64,000 nt of DNA from JAGVSR01 sp964458265 (GTDB lineage Bacteria > Pseudomonadota > Alphaproteobacteria > Rhizobiales > Hyphomicrobiaceae), in contig CAYWIF010000003.1 of assembly GCA_964458265.1 (NCBI GenBank), positions 62,001 to 126,000 of the forward strand, read 5' to 3'. Both the position numbers and the translations under genes were made by a program. Shown piece by piece: positions 6,820 to 15,628 of the stretch; the first letter of the stretch is position 1; every line of letters starts with the position of its first letter. The notes under the pieces were generated by a model, which saw only the letters and a list, made by a program, of their open reading frames with translations, searched no databases and was not told the DNA's origin.

Positions 6820-8960
6820 TACGGCGTTGCAGGCTTGCCGACAGCGGCCGTCGCGGCATCGTTGGCGACCTTGGGAATGTTGTGCTCGATGACTACCAGG
6901 CCTTCTTCGAGCTTGCGGCGCGTCTTGAGCGCGTCCTCCGGCTCGGGCTTCAGCGTTAGTGACTGATCCCACTGGAATCTGGCTTCGCGCTCGCGGCCGA
7001 CTTTCCAGAGTGCATCACCGAGGTGATCGTTCAGCACGGGATCGTCCGGGCGCAGTTCGACGGCACGCTCCAGGTAGCGGACGGCCTCGGCATAATTTCC
7101 GCGCTTGAAGTGCGCCCAGCCGAGGCTATCGACGATGTAGCCGTCGTCCGGCTTCATCGCGACGGCGCGCTCGATGAGGCGCATCCCTTCGTCGAGGTTG
7201 ATCCCCTGGTCGATCCATGAGTAGCCGAGATAATTCAACACGAGCGGTTGATCGGGGTAGAGTTCGAGAGCCTTTTTCAAATCGGTTTCGGCGGGCGGCC
7301 AGTTCTTCAGGCGCTCGAAGGATGTGCCGCGCGCGTAGAAATAGACCCAATGGCGGCGGTCGGGCTTCGGGATCATCGCGATGGCGCGATTGTAGATATC
7401 GACGGCATCGGCGTATTGCTTGCGTGACCGCAGGATGTTGCCGAGTGCGTCGAGGGCCTGGAGTTTTTCATTTTCTTCGAGCGATGGCGGGCCGCCCTGC
7501 GCGGCGCTGCCATCAGCGGTCTGGCTGCCGCCAGCGGTGTTGGCGTTGTTCAAAATCGCATCAATGGTCTGCTGGCCCACGATTCCGTCGGCGGCAAGGC
7601 TATTCGACCGCTGGAAGTCCTGAACGGCCTTGCGGGTACCGGCGCCATAACGGCCATCGGGCGGACCGCCGATGTCGTAACCGAGTTTCTGCAGTGCTGC
7701 TTGGAGTTCCTGGACGCCGTCGCCGGCGGAACCGAGCCGGAAGACATCGCCCCGCAGGTCGATGGCCGGGAATTCCGGTAGCGGCACAGGGGTTTCAACC
7801 TTTGCCGTTTCCGCCGGTTCGTTGGCGGGTTGGCCGAGGTCTAGGAGGCGTTCCAGGACGGCGCGGGCTTCGTCCGGCTTTTCCAAGGAGTTGAGATTGA
7901 ACGCCTTGCGGATTTCGATGGCCGGCTGAAGCGGAGAGCCGCCGGGGATGCGTTCATAGGTGGCGATCGCGGCTGCGTATTGGCGGTTGGCCTCGTAGGC
8001 ATTGGCCAGCGCGGCGAGCGCGAAGGGATGCTCGGGCTCAAGGTAGAGCGCCATTTGCAGGTAGACTATGCCGACGCCGATGGCGCCTTCACCGATGAGA
8101 GATTCGCCCAGTCCGTAAAAGACTTCCGCCAAGCCCTCGGAGGGCGTCGAGACGAGAAGCGAAATTTTTGCGTTGGGGCGATCGAGGTCTTTCTGGAGGG
8201 CGCGCGCGAGCGTGTGGCCTTCGCTCTGCGATTTTTCGATGTGCTGGCGCAGGATGGATTTTGCAGCCTTGACGTTGCCGGTGTTGGCAAGGCTGCGTGC
8301 GTAGGCGAGGGCGGTGCGGAGCGTGCGCGCATCCTGCTTGAAGATTTTGTCGTAGGCCTGATGGGCTTCAGCGCGTCGGCCCGCGGCGTCGGCGATGAGT
8401 GCACGATGATAGCGCAGATAGAACTGCGCCCATTCGGCCTGACGGGGCACGACGAGCAGGTCGAGTGCCTCGGAAGGCTTTTTCTCGGCAAGCAAGATCC
8501 ACGCAGTGGCGAGAGAGCTCGTCAATTCGCCGATCGGGCCCGAGGCGGATGCGCGAAAGTTCTTCTCGGCCGCTTTCCAGTGTCCTTCCCGGAAGGCGCT
8601 GAGGCCGAGGAACATCTGGGCCATGCGGTGGCCAGGTTCCATTTTCACGAGGCCTTCGGAGAGCCGCATGGCCTTGTCCCAGGCACCCTGCGACGCTTCC
8701 ATCAGCAGGGCTTGCTCGTAGAGCATGTCGCTGGCGGGGTCGAAAACGAGGGCGTTGGAATAGAATTGGGCCGCCTTGCCGGTGTCGTTCTCGGCGCGGG
8801 CGAAACGGCCGGCCAGATAGCTGCCCGAGAGCGTCTGGGACAGATCGGGGTCCTGACCGGTTTCCGCTGCCGCGGAGCCGGGAGTGCCTGCGACCAGGGC
8901 GGCCAGAATGATACCGCAGAGCGCAGGGTGGTCGAGGAACCGGGCCGAACGTGCTCGCAT
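6819..8960 (-). CDS. Secreted TPR-repeat protein with an embedded peptidoglycan-binding domain
   Basis: A 713-residue exported protein: signal peptide with hydrophobic core about residues 12-25 and an AAA-type cleavage region near 30-33, then TPR helices (~45-375), a linker, a PG_binding_1 domain at about 406-470 (VQELQAALQKLGYDIGG, then DGRYGAGTRKAVQDFQ), a Gly/Ala-rich linker, and further TPRs (~495-690). TPR-plus-ispE is a recurring alphaproteobacterial arrangement. The peptidoglycan-binding module inside the TPR array suggests a periplasmic scaffold or cell-wall associated role; nothing more specific can be said. The stop overlaps the ispE start. Confidence 0.85.
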   Translation of the reverse strand: MRARSARFLDHPALCGIILAALVAGTPGSAAAETGQDPDLSQTLSGSYLAGRFARAENDTGKAAQFYSNALVFDPASDMLYEQALLMEASQGAWDKAMRLSEGLVKMEPGHRMAQMFLGLSAFREGHWKAAEKNFRASASGPIGELTSSLATAWILLAEKKPSEALDLLVVPRQAEWAQFYLRYHRALIADAAGRRAEAHQAYDKIFKQDARTLRTALAYARSLANTGNVKAAKSILRQHIEKSQSEGHTLARALQKDLDRPNAKISLLVSTPSEGLAEVFYGLGESLIGEGAIGVGIVYLQMALYLEPEHPFALAALANAYEANRQYAAAIATYERIPGGSPLQPAIEIRKAFNLNSLEKPDEARAVLERLLDLGQPANEPAETAKVETPVPLPEFPAIDLRGDVFRLGSAGDGVQELQAALQKLGYDIGGPPDGRYGAGTRKAVQDFQRSNSLAADGIVGQQTIDAILNNANTAGGSQTADGSAAQGGPPSLEENEKLQALDALGNILRSRKQYADAVDIYNRAIAMIPKPDRRHWVYFYARGTSFERLKNWPPAETDLKKALELYPDQPLVLNYLGYSWIDQGINLDEGMRLIERAVAMKPDDGYIVDSLGWAHFKRGNYAEAVRYLERAVELRPDDPVLNDHLGDALWKVGREREARFQWDQSLTLKPEPEDALKTRRKLEEGLVVIEHNIPKVANDAATAAVGKPATP

Positions 8961-9198
8961 GGAAGAGTTTTCCCTCTGACAGCCGCCTCATGCGCGGCAG
9001 TCAGCGCGCGGGGCCAGCCCTAATTCTAGCAAAGTCTGCGGCAGCTTGGCGACAGAGCTTAACGGTGTGGGCAAAGTTTTTACCCTGTCTATTCTTCGGT
9101 CGACTTAGGGGTTCAACGGCCGGTGCATTGTCGGCTAGGTTGCCCTCAGGACGGCTCGCCGCATCAGCTTTCGTCCGCACTCAACTGGAGGACAAGCC

Positions 9199-9498
9199 AT
9201 GATCCGCTTTCGAAGGTCCGTCTGGCCGGTTGTGTTCGGGTTCGCAATGCTCGCCGGCGTCACGGCTGCCGGCGCTCTCGAATTGGTCGACGAGCCGCTG
9301 CAGGTGACCGAAGAACGGTCGCTGGCGCAAGACGAGTCCGCGGCCGAAAGCGTCGGCGAACCGGCGGCGGAAGATGCTCACGTAGAAGGTGAGCCGGGGC
9401 CGGGCGACGCGGTGGCCGTGCCGCCCGAAGAGCCGGCCGATGCCGGTGACGGCGCGCCGTTGGACGGTGGGCAAGATGTGGATAAGCCGACGGAATGA
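9199..9498 (+). CDS. Small acidic secreted protein of unknown function
   Basis: A 99-residue protein with a clear Sec signal peptide (charged MIRFRRS, hydrophobic core to about residue 22, GALEL at the predicted cleavage) followed by a low-complexity mature part rich in Glu, Asp, Ala, Gly and Pro with no hydrophobic core. The start has a strong GGAGGA binding site 7 bases upstream. It is convergent with the ETF-QO gene (24 bp gap). The acidic, probably disordered mature chain does not match a family I know. Confidence 0.65.
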   Translation: MIRFRRSVWPVVFGFAMLAGVTAAGALELVDEPLQVTEERSLAQDESAAESVGEPAAEDAHVEGEPGPGDAVAVPPEEPADAGDGAPLDGGQDVDKPTE

Positions 9499-9522
9499 CG
9501 CCGCGCGACCGGCCGGCGGAGA

Positions 9523-11220
9523 CTACATCTCGGCGTAATTGGGGCCGCCGCCGCCTTCGGGGCAAACCCAGGTAATGTTCAGGCTCGGGTCCTTGATATC
9601 GCAGGTCTTGCAGTGGACGCAGTTCTGCGCGTTGATCTGGAAGCGCGGCGCGTCCTTGCCGTCGCGCACCACCTCGTAGACGCCGGCTGGGCAATAACGC
9701 TGCGCGGGTTCCGCCCAGGTCGGCAGGTTGATCTCGATCGGGATCGTGGGGTCGGTCAGCCGCAGGTGGACGGGCTGGTCTTCCTCGTGGTTGGTGGCGG
9801 AGAACGACACGCTCGTCAGCTTGTCGAAGGTGAGCACGCCATCGGGCTTGGGATAGACAATCGGCTCGCAGTCGGCGGCCGGCTTGATGGACGCCGCGTC
9901 GGATTTGCCGTGACGCCACGTGCCAAACGGTGACCAGCCCGCGAAGATCGTGCGCAGCCACATATCGATGCCACCGAGCGGAATGCCGACAGCCGTGCCG
10001 AAGCGTGACCACATGGGCTTGGAATTGCGCACGCGCTTCAAGTCGGCACCGATGACGCCGTCGCGTACGGCAGATTCATAAGATTTGAGTTCGTCATGGG
10101 CACGGTCAGCGCCGAGTGCCGCGAAGGCAGCATCGGCGGCTTCGATGCCGGACAGCATCGCATTGTGACTGCCCTTGATGCGCGGCACGTTGACCATGCC
10201 GGCCGAGCAGCCGAGCAAGACGCCGCCGGGGAAGGTGAGTTTGGGCAGCGATTGCCAGCCGCCTTCGGTGATTGCGCGCGCCCCGTAAGCGATCCGTTTG
10301 CCGCCCTCCAAGGTTTCGCGAATGGCCGGATGGGTCTTGAACCGCTGGAATTCGTCGTAGGGCGACAGGTAAGGGTTTTCGTAATTGAGGTGGACGACGA
10401 AGCCGACGGAAACCAGATTTTCTCCATAGTGATAAAGGAACGACCCACCGCCGGTGCGGTTGCCGAGCGGCCAGCCGAACGAATGCTGCACGACACCAGG
10501 CTGGTGCTTGCCGGGCGCAACTTCCCACAACTCTTTCAGGCCGATCCCATATTTTTGCGGTTCGGAATGGGCGTCGAGCGCGAACTTGGCGATGAGTTGC
10601 TTGGCGAGCGATCCGCGCACGCCTTCGGCAATGAACGTATATTTGCCGCGCAGTTCCATGCCGCGCACAAAATCGCTCTTCGGCTGGCCGTCACGGCCGA
10701 TCCCCATGTCGCCGGTGGCGACACCGACGACTGCGCCCTTCTCATCGTAGAGGACTTCGGCAGCGGCGAAGCCCGGATAGATTTCGACGCCCAGTTCAGT
10801 GGCCTGCTCGCCCAGCCACCGTGTGAGCGCACCGAGCGAGACGATGTAGTTGCCGTGATTGTTCATCAGTGGCGGCATCAGGATCGCGGGTAGGCTGATG
10901 TCGCCTTGAGGACCAAGGACAAGAAAGCGGTCTTGGGTGACTTTGGTTGTAACCGGGGCACCCTTTGCCTGCCAGTCGGGGATGAGCCGATTCAAGCCCG
11001 CGGGATCGATCACCGCGCCGGACAAAATGTGCGCGCCGACTTCGGACCCCTTTTCAAGGACGACCACCGAGACGTCGCGTCCACTTTCGGCCGCGAGCTG
11101 CTTCAGCCGGATCGCGGCGGAGAGGCCGGCCGGGCCGGCACCGACGATGACGACGTCGAACTCCATGGCCTCGCGCGGCGGCAGCTCTGATGCTTCTACG
11201 TCCATCTCGGATCGGTCCAT
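9523..11220 (-). CDS. etfD: Electron transfer flavoprotein-ubiquinone oxidoreductase
   Basis: Inner-membrane-associated flavo-iron-sulfur enzyme (565 residues) that passes electrons from ETF (fatty acid, amino acid and methylamine-type dehydrogenases) to ubiquinone. FAD is bound by VVIVGAGPAGLSAAIRL near residue 25. The [4Fe-4S] cluster ligands are in the C-terminal ~58 residues: YCPAGVYE (Cys510) and NCVHCKTCDIKDP (Cys534, 537, 540). A further Cys553 in WVCPEGG is not a usual ligand. The ubiquinone-binding middle region includes GWPLGNRTGGGSFLYH. It is monocistronic as far as seen, divergent from the UDG gene. Confidence 0.96.
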   Translation of the reverse strand: MDRSEMDVEASELPPREAMEFDVVIVGAGPAGLSAAIRLKQLAAESGRDVSVVVLEKGSEVGAHILSGAVIDPAGLNRLIPDWQAKGAPVTTKVTQDRFLVLGPQGDISLPAILMPPLMNNHGNYIVSLGALTRWLGEQATELGVEIYPGFAAAEVLYDEKGAVVGVATGDMGIGRDGQPKSDFVRGMELRGKYTFIAEGVRGSLAKQLIAKFALDAHSEPQKYGIGLKELWEVAPGKHQPGVVQHSFGWPLGNRTGGGSFLYHYGENLVSVGFVVHLNYENPYLSPYDEFQRFKTHPAIRETLEGGKRIAYGARAITEGGWQSLPKLTFPGGVLLGCSAGMVNVPRIKGSHNAMLSGIEAADAAFAALGADRAHDELKSYESAVRDGVIGADLKRVRNSKPMWSRFGTAVGIPLGGIDMWLRTIFAGWSPFGTWRHGKSDAASIKPAADCEPIVYPKPDGVLTFDKLTSVSFSATNHEEDQPVHLRLTDPTIPIEINLPTWAEPAQRYCPAGVYEVVRDGKDAPRFQINAQNCVHCKTCDIKDPSLNITWVCPEGGGGPNYAEM

Positions 11221-11388
11221 CGGTTCGGGGGGATTTAAGCCTGCGGTTCAGGGAAGCGTAAGGTTCGGATTAGGTTGTGCCTCCGGCAGCGTCAAGCAAT
11301 GCGCGCTTTCCGTCACAGGATGCGGGGCGGTCTTCTTGTCAGTCGGCGAGAGTGTGGACACGACTATTCCGACCGCTATGGTGGTCAA

Positions 11389-12285
11389 ATGAGCGCTACA
11401 AAAGAACCGACTCAACAAAAAATCCTCGCAGCGCTGCTCGAATGGTCGTGCGCGATGGGTGCGGATGCGCCCGTGGGAGAGCACGCGGTCGATTGGCTGG
11501 CCGAAGGCCGCGGTCCACCTGGGAGTGACTTTAACTGGTCGGCGGAGGATGCAGCGCCGGGACAATCACCATCAACGCCGCCGCGGCCGCAAAGTTCCGT
11601 TCAAGGTGGGTTGGAGACCAAGCCGCGCGGTGCCGCGCAACCCGCAAGTGCCCCGCGCAAGTTTGCGACGGCTGCGCCGGATGTGGCCGTGGGCGAGGCG
11701 CGAAGGTCGGCTCGAACGGCGACCGACCTTGCTGCTCTCAGAAGTGCACTGGAGACGTTCGAAGGGTGTTCTTTGAAGGCGACGGCAAAGTCGCTTTGCT
11801 TCTACCGGGGTGCGGACACCGCACCGCTGATGATCATCGGCGAAGCCCCTGGACGGGATGAAGATATAGAGGGACGTCCATTCGTCGGGCGCGCGGGGCA
11901 ACTGCTCGATCTTATGCTTGCGGCCGGCGGGTGGAGCGAGAGCGACGTTCACATCACCAATATCGTCTATTGGCGTCCGCCTGGGAACAGGACGCCGACG
12001 CCACAGGAAACTGAGGTTTGCCGGCCATTTCTAGAGCGCCAGATCGAGCTTGTCGGGCCGAAGGTTCTGCTGCTCCTGGGAGGCGCGGCGGCGAAGCAGA
12101 TTTTTCGCACGGACGAGGGCATTCTAAAAATTCGTGGGCGCTGGCAGACATTACAGTTTGGAGGCGTGAACGTCGCTACGCTCGCCAGCCTGCATCCCGC
12201 CTATCTGCTGCGGACGCCGATCGCCAAACGACAGGCATGGCGCGATTTATTGAGCGTCAAAGAGATGCTGGCCGCGCCGGCGTGA
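11389..12285 (+). CDS. Family 4-like uracil-DNA glycosylase
   Basis: Removes uracil from DNA in base excision repair. The 298-residue product has motif 1 GEAPGRDEDIEGRPF (151-165), NIVYWRPPGNRTPTPQE (191-207) and the C-terminal LASLHPAYLLR with the catalytic-site His. The first ~115 residues are a Pro/Ala/Gly-rich extension. Of the four Fe-S cysteines of classic family 4 enzymes only two positions are kept (Cys127 and Cys211); Lys130 and Trp195 occupy the others, so a cluster is doubtful. An upstream in-frame start at 11275 exists, but ATG 11389 fits homologous starts and avoids overlap with the promoter of the divergent ETF-QO gene. Confidence 0.85.
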   Translation: MSATKEPTQQKILAALLEWSCAMGADAPVGEHAVDWLAEGRGPPGSDFNWSAEDAAPGQSPSTPPRPQSSVQGGLETKPRGAAQPASAPRKFATAAPDVAVGEARRSARTATDLAALRSALETFEGCSLKATAKSLCFYRGADTAPLMIIGEAPGRDEDIEGRPFVGRAGQLLDLMLAAGGWSESDVHITNIVYWRPPGNRTPTPQETEVCRPFLERQIELVGPKVLLLLGGAAAKQIFRTDEGILKIRGRWQTLQFGGVNVATLASLHPAYLLRTPIAKRQAWRDLLSVKEMLAAPA

Positions 12286-12460
12286 TCGAGCGGGTGTGGT
12301 AAACGAACAGTTAGAGGCCGAATATTCGCATATTAAATTGTTTTGAATTGAGCATAAGTTTTAGCCGGCCACTTAAACGCGTTTGAATTCGATGCTGCTA
12401 AAGTTACCGACGATTGCCGCAGAAAGTTTCGGCAATACCGGCAATCGCAGTGGGCGGAGA

Positions 12461-12970
12461 ATGAGCGTGAACACCGGGTTTGTTTATTTGCGACCCTTGA
12501 ACGTCGTGGCGGTCCGGGCAACCGGTCCGTACGAGCATTCAGCCGCCCAGGCTTGGTCCAAGGTGTTCGATTGGTTGCGCCGTACGGGCCTGATCCGTCA
12601 GATCGGAACGGGATACGGCCTCCTGCTCGATGATCCGCGTCAGGTTGCGCCGGACAAGTGCCGGTACGAGGCCTGTGTCGAACTCATTGAGGAAGCGCGC
12701 CTGCTCGTACCGGAGTCGTTCACGATCCGCCGCCTGCCCGGCGGCGCCTATGTGCGTCAAAGGCATGTCGGCGGAACACCTGGGCTTGCGCAGGCCATTT
12801 CGAATTTGCGCAACGATTGGGTGCCCAATCGGGAATTGGCGGTCGACGTTCGCCGCCCCGTGATCGAGATCTATCTCGACAACCCCGATCACGTGCCCGA
12901 GGAAAGGCAGCGGATCGATATCTGCATGCCAATTTCAGCCATCGAGACAAGTGGCCAGTCAGCGGCTTGA
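12461..12970 (+). CDS. GyrI-like (SbmC/AraC effector-binding fold) small-molecule-binding protein
   Basis: A 169-residue stand-alone GyrI-like domain. The sequence NVVAVRATGPYEHSAAQAWSKVF matches the start of the GyrI/SOUL-like effector-binding fold found fused to AraC/MerR regulators or alone in DNA gyrase inhibitor SbmC, and the end RPVIEIYLDNPD is the family's closing strand. No DNA-binding domain is present. I choose ATG 12461, preceded by GGCGGAGA; the frame is open back to 12383 (TTG) and 12392 (ATG), which would add about 25 atypical residues. The 175 bp upstream are AT-rich and likely hold the promoter. Ligand unknown. Confidence 0.75.
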   Translation: MSVNTGFVYLRPLNVVAVRATGPYEHSAAQAWSKVFDWLRRTGLIRQIGTGYGLLLDDPRQVAPDKCRYEACVELIEEARLLVPESFTIRRLPGGAYVRQRHVGGTPGLAQAISNLRNDWVPNRELAVDVRRPVIEIYLDNPDHVPEERQRIDICMPISAIETSGQSAA

Positions 12971-12973
12971 CGG

Positions 12974-13618
12974 TTACGAAGCGGGTGTAGCTCGAACTAT
13001 CCGGCGGCCGCGGATCGCGGCGGTGCGTGACCACTCGACACCGTCATCGACGTCGGCCTTGGCAGTGACGAGGCCGACGCGGTTACCGGCGAGGTTGCGC
13101 AAGGTTCCGGCCATCGCCTCGTCCGTCGACCAGCGAACATTGGCAAACGGTTTGAGGTGCCGCGGGCGCCGCTTGAGACCGATCAGCCAGTAACCGCCAT
13201 CGGCAGATGGTCCGATCACGGCCTCCCCGCCTTCCAGACAATGGAACGCGTGGGCAATATCGGAGCGGGTTATGCCAAGGATGTCAGAGCCAATAATAAT
13301 CACCGGACCCGGCGGACAGCGGTCGAAAACCGATTGCATGCGGCGTCCAAGGTCGCCGCTGCTCTGAGCTATCCGCGCGGTCAGTGGTACAGGGATTGCG
13401 CGTGAGGCGTGCTCGGCGCCAGGGGCGACGGCAAACAGCAACGTCCAACGCCGTGGGGCAGCGAGCCCCGACGATAGACCGGCGATCGCATCACGATAGA
13501 AAGAGGTCGCCGGAATTGTGCCGATCGATCGCGCCAGGCGCGTTTTGACCCGGCCGGCGACCGGCACCTTGACCATGACCACGAGGGTTCGGCGGGGGCT
13601 CGGCGGCACGCCGTTCAC
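12974..13618 (-). CDS. DUF2064 / TIGR04282-family glycosyltransferase-like protein
   Basis: A 214-residue GT-A-fold protein. Early VKVPVAGRVKTRLA is the nucleotide-sugar-binding segment of the DUF2064 family, with IIIGSDILGIT (the metal-binding Asp region) and IGPSADGGYWLIGL following, all in family order. Such proteins are labelled arsenosugar biosynthesis glycosyltransferase TIGR04282, but neither arsM nor arsS lies near, so that pathway is not supported here. The gene starts inside the stop of the TIGR04283-like gene (4-bp overlap) and is convergent with the GyrI-like gene. Confidence 0.85.
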   Translation of the reverse strand: MNGVPPSPRRTLVVMVKVPVAGRVKTRLARSIGTIPATSFYRDAIAGLSSGLAAPRRWTLLFAVAPGAEHASRAIPVPLTARIAQSSGDLGRRMQSVFDRCPPGPVIIIGSDILGITRSDIAHAFHCLEGGEAVIGPSADGGYWLIGLKRRPRHLKPFANVRWSTDEAMAGTLRNLAGNRVGLVTAKADVDDGVEWSRTAAIRGRRIVRATPAS

Positions 13619-14358
13619 GGACCCGTCGGACGCTGGCGCACTTCGAAGCCAGCCGCCGGCGCGCCGTCGGGATCGTACAGCGCGGCGATGCGCTGGGGCG
13701 ATACGCCGGCCGCGTACAGCGCCAAACAGGCCTGATTGCGCAAGATGCGCCTGGCATACCCGTCTTCCCGGTAGCGGATGGCGCTGGTCAAAGCGTCGGC
13801 ACGCAACATCCGTAGCCGCCGCCGGCCGATGCGTCGGATGAGATCGACGTCTTCCATCAAGGGTTGTTCGCTGTATCCGCCGGCGCTGTCGTAGAGTGTG
13901 CGTGGAATGAGCAGACCCTGGTCACCGTAGGGCATACGGAGGAGACCACAGCGCAGCGTAACGGCGGCCTCCAAAAGACGCGGCTTCCAGCCATCGTCCA
14001 AAAGCCGAAAGCGGAATGCGCCAGCGGCCTGGGGAATTCGGCCGGTATCGACCTTTTCCATGAAATTGGCGGCGACCGTATCCCAACCCGGGGCCAACTC
14101 GGTATCGGCGTGAAGAAAGAGTAACCACGGAAAGCGCGCTCTTCGCGCGCCGGCGCGCAACTGTATGCCCCGGCCGGCTGCGCCGTCGACAATCTCCACG
14201 CCGGCGTTTTCGGCGATCAGCAACGTGCGATCGGTGGACCCGCCGTCCGCGACGATGACTTCCCGCACCAATCCATCGACGGCGGCGGGAATGAGCGCGG
14301 CCAGAGTGGCAGCCAAAGTTTCTTGCGCATTGCGCGTGGGGATCACGACGGAAATCAT
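13615..14358 (-). CDS. Family 2 glycosyltransferase, TIGR04283 type
   Basis: A 247-residue GT2 glycosyltransferase. ISVVIPTRNAQETLAATLAAL opens the Rossmann-like nucleotide fold, VIVADGGSTDRT holds the donor-binding Asp, LFLHADTELAPGW contains the DxD-like motif, and GAFRFRLLDDG plus PYGDQGLLIPRTLYD are typical of the TIGR04283 group. It has no membrane segment. It is translationally coupled (ATGA) to the DUF2064 partner downstream, an arrangement found widely for these two families and suggesting sequential or complexed action on one acceptor. The acceptor is unknown. Confidence 0.87.
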   Translation of the reverse strand: MISVVIPTRNAQETLAATLAALIPAAVDGLVREVIVADGGSTDRTLLIAENAGVEIVDGAAGRGIQLRAGARRARFPWLLFLHADTELAPGWDTVAANFMEKVDTGRIPQAAGAFRFRLLDDGWKPRLLEAAVTLRCGLLRMPYGDQGLLIPRTLYDSAGGYSEQPLMEDVDLIRRIGRRRLRMLRADALTSAIRYREDGYARRILRNQACLALYAAGVSPQRIAALYDPDGAPAAGFEVRQRPTGP

Positions 14359-14491
14359 GGATCAAATCGATGACACACCCAGATGGACCCAACAAGCACC
14401 CGTTTGGTAGCGGCGGCGGAGCTGGCACTGGAGATTATGTTCTTGTTTTGTTCCTAATTTTGCGATAGGGAAGACGATCAACTGACGGCGA

Positions 14492-15613
14492 GTGGGCTTG
14501 ATGAGACGAGAGGCAGCAGCGGTACTGGCAGAGCGTATTGACGTCCAGGCACCAGATGGACGGCGGCGCGGGCGCGGCGCACTTTCGAACGCGAGCGGGC
14601 GGTTCGAGGCGGATTCCAGGGTTGCCTTCGATGATGGCTGGGATGCGTCAGAAGACCTGCCGCCGCTGCGAACGCGCGTCCACGAAGACGCCGCGCGTAC
14701 CATCATCACCCGCAATGACAGCCCGGACATTTCCTTCGACCGCTCCATCAATCCTTACAGGGGCTGCGAGCATGGCTGCATCTACTGTTATGCCCGCCCC
14801 TCACACTGCTATCTGGGCCATTCCGCCGGTCTGGATTTCGAGACGGAGCTCTACGCCAAGCCGAATGCGGCGGTGCTTCTGGAAAAGGAATTGGCGGCAC
14901 CGGGATATTCGCCAGCGACGATGGCGCTGGGTACGAACACAGATCCCTATCAACCCATTGAGCGGGAGCGGCGCATCACGCGGTCAATCCTGGAAATATT
15001 GGAGCGGACAGGGCATCCCGTGGGAATCGTGACCAAGTCTGCGCTGGTCGTTCGCGACATCGACATTCTCCAGCGGATGGCAGCGCGGGGCCTGGCAAAA
15101 GTCGCACTGTCGGTGACAACACTGGATCGTCATTTGGCGCGGCGCATGGAGCCGAGGGCGGCCACACCGTCGCGGCGGCTCGACGCCATCAGGCAATTGA
15201 GCGACGCCGGGATACCAACGGCAGTGATGGTTGCGCCGATCATCCCGTCGCTCAACGATCACGAGATCGAGGCCGTGCTATCAGCCGCCAAGGCCGCGGG
15301 GGCTCAGCAGGCCGGATATGTGATGCTGCGGTTGCCGCTGGAATTGAAGGAGCTTTTCCGGGAGTGGCTGGCGACCGAGGTTCCTGACCGGGCGCAACGG
15401 GTGCTAGGACTTCTGCAATCGATGCATGGAGGGCGGGACTATACTGCCACGTTCGGACTGCGTGGGCGGGGTCAGGGCGCTTATGCAGATCAAGTTGCGC
15501 AGCGGTTCCGGCTGGCGGCGAAGCGCCTTGGGTTGAACGCGCAGCGGCTGCCCTTACGAACGGATCTCTTTGTGCCTCCGGTAAAGCCAGGAGCGCAGCT
15601 TCGCCTGTTCTGA
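14492..15613 (+). CDS. PA0069-family radical SAM protein
   Basis: A 373-residue radical SAM enzyme related to the spore-photoproduct-lyase group. The [4Fe-4S] cysteines are in NPYRGCEHGCIYCYARPSH (Cys92, 96 and 99), with the typical PA0069-family context SFDRSINPYRGC before and ALGTNTDPYQPIE after. The TIM-barrel strands end in GYVMLRLPLELKELF. Reaction and substrate are not known for the family. ATG 14492 is preceded by AGTGGGCTTG with a weak binding site; an earlier in-frame start is not available. It is divergent from the glycosyltransferase pair across a 133-bp promoter region. Confidence 0.88.
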   Translation: MGLMRREAAAVLAERIDVQAPDGRRRGRGALSNASGRFEADSRVAFDDGWDASEDLPPLRTRVHEDAARTIITRNDSPDISFDRSINPYRGCEHGCIYCYARPSHCYLGHSAGLDFETELYAKPNAAVLLEKELAAPGYSPATMALGTNTDPYQPIERERRITRSILEILERTGHPVGIVTKSALVVRDIDILQRMAARGLAKVALSVTTLDRHLARRMEPRAATPSRRLDAIRQLSDAGIPTAVMVAPIIPSLNDHEIEAVLSAAKAAGAQQAGYVMLRLPLELKELFREWLATEVPDRAQRVLGLLQSMHGGRDYTATFGLRGRGQGAYADQVAQRFRLAAKRLGLNAQRLPLRTDLFVPPVKPGAQLRLF

Positions 15614-15628
15614 CGGCGGCAGCGATTT

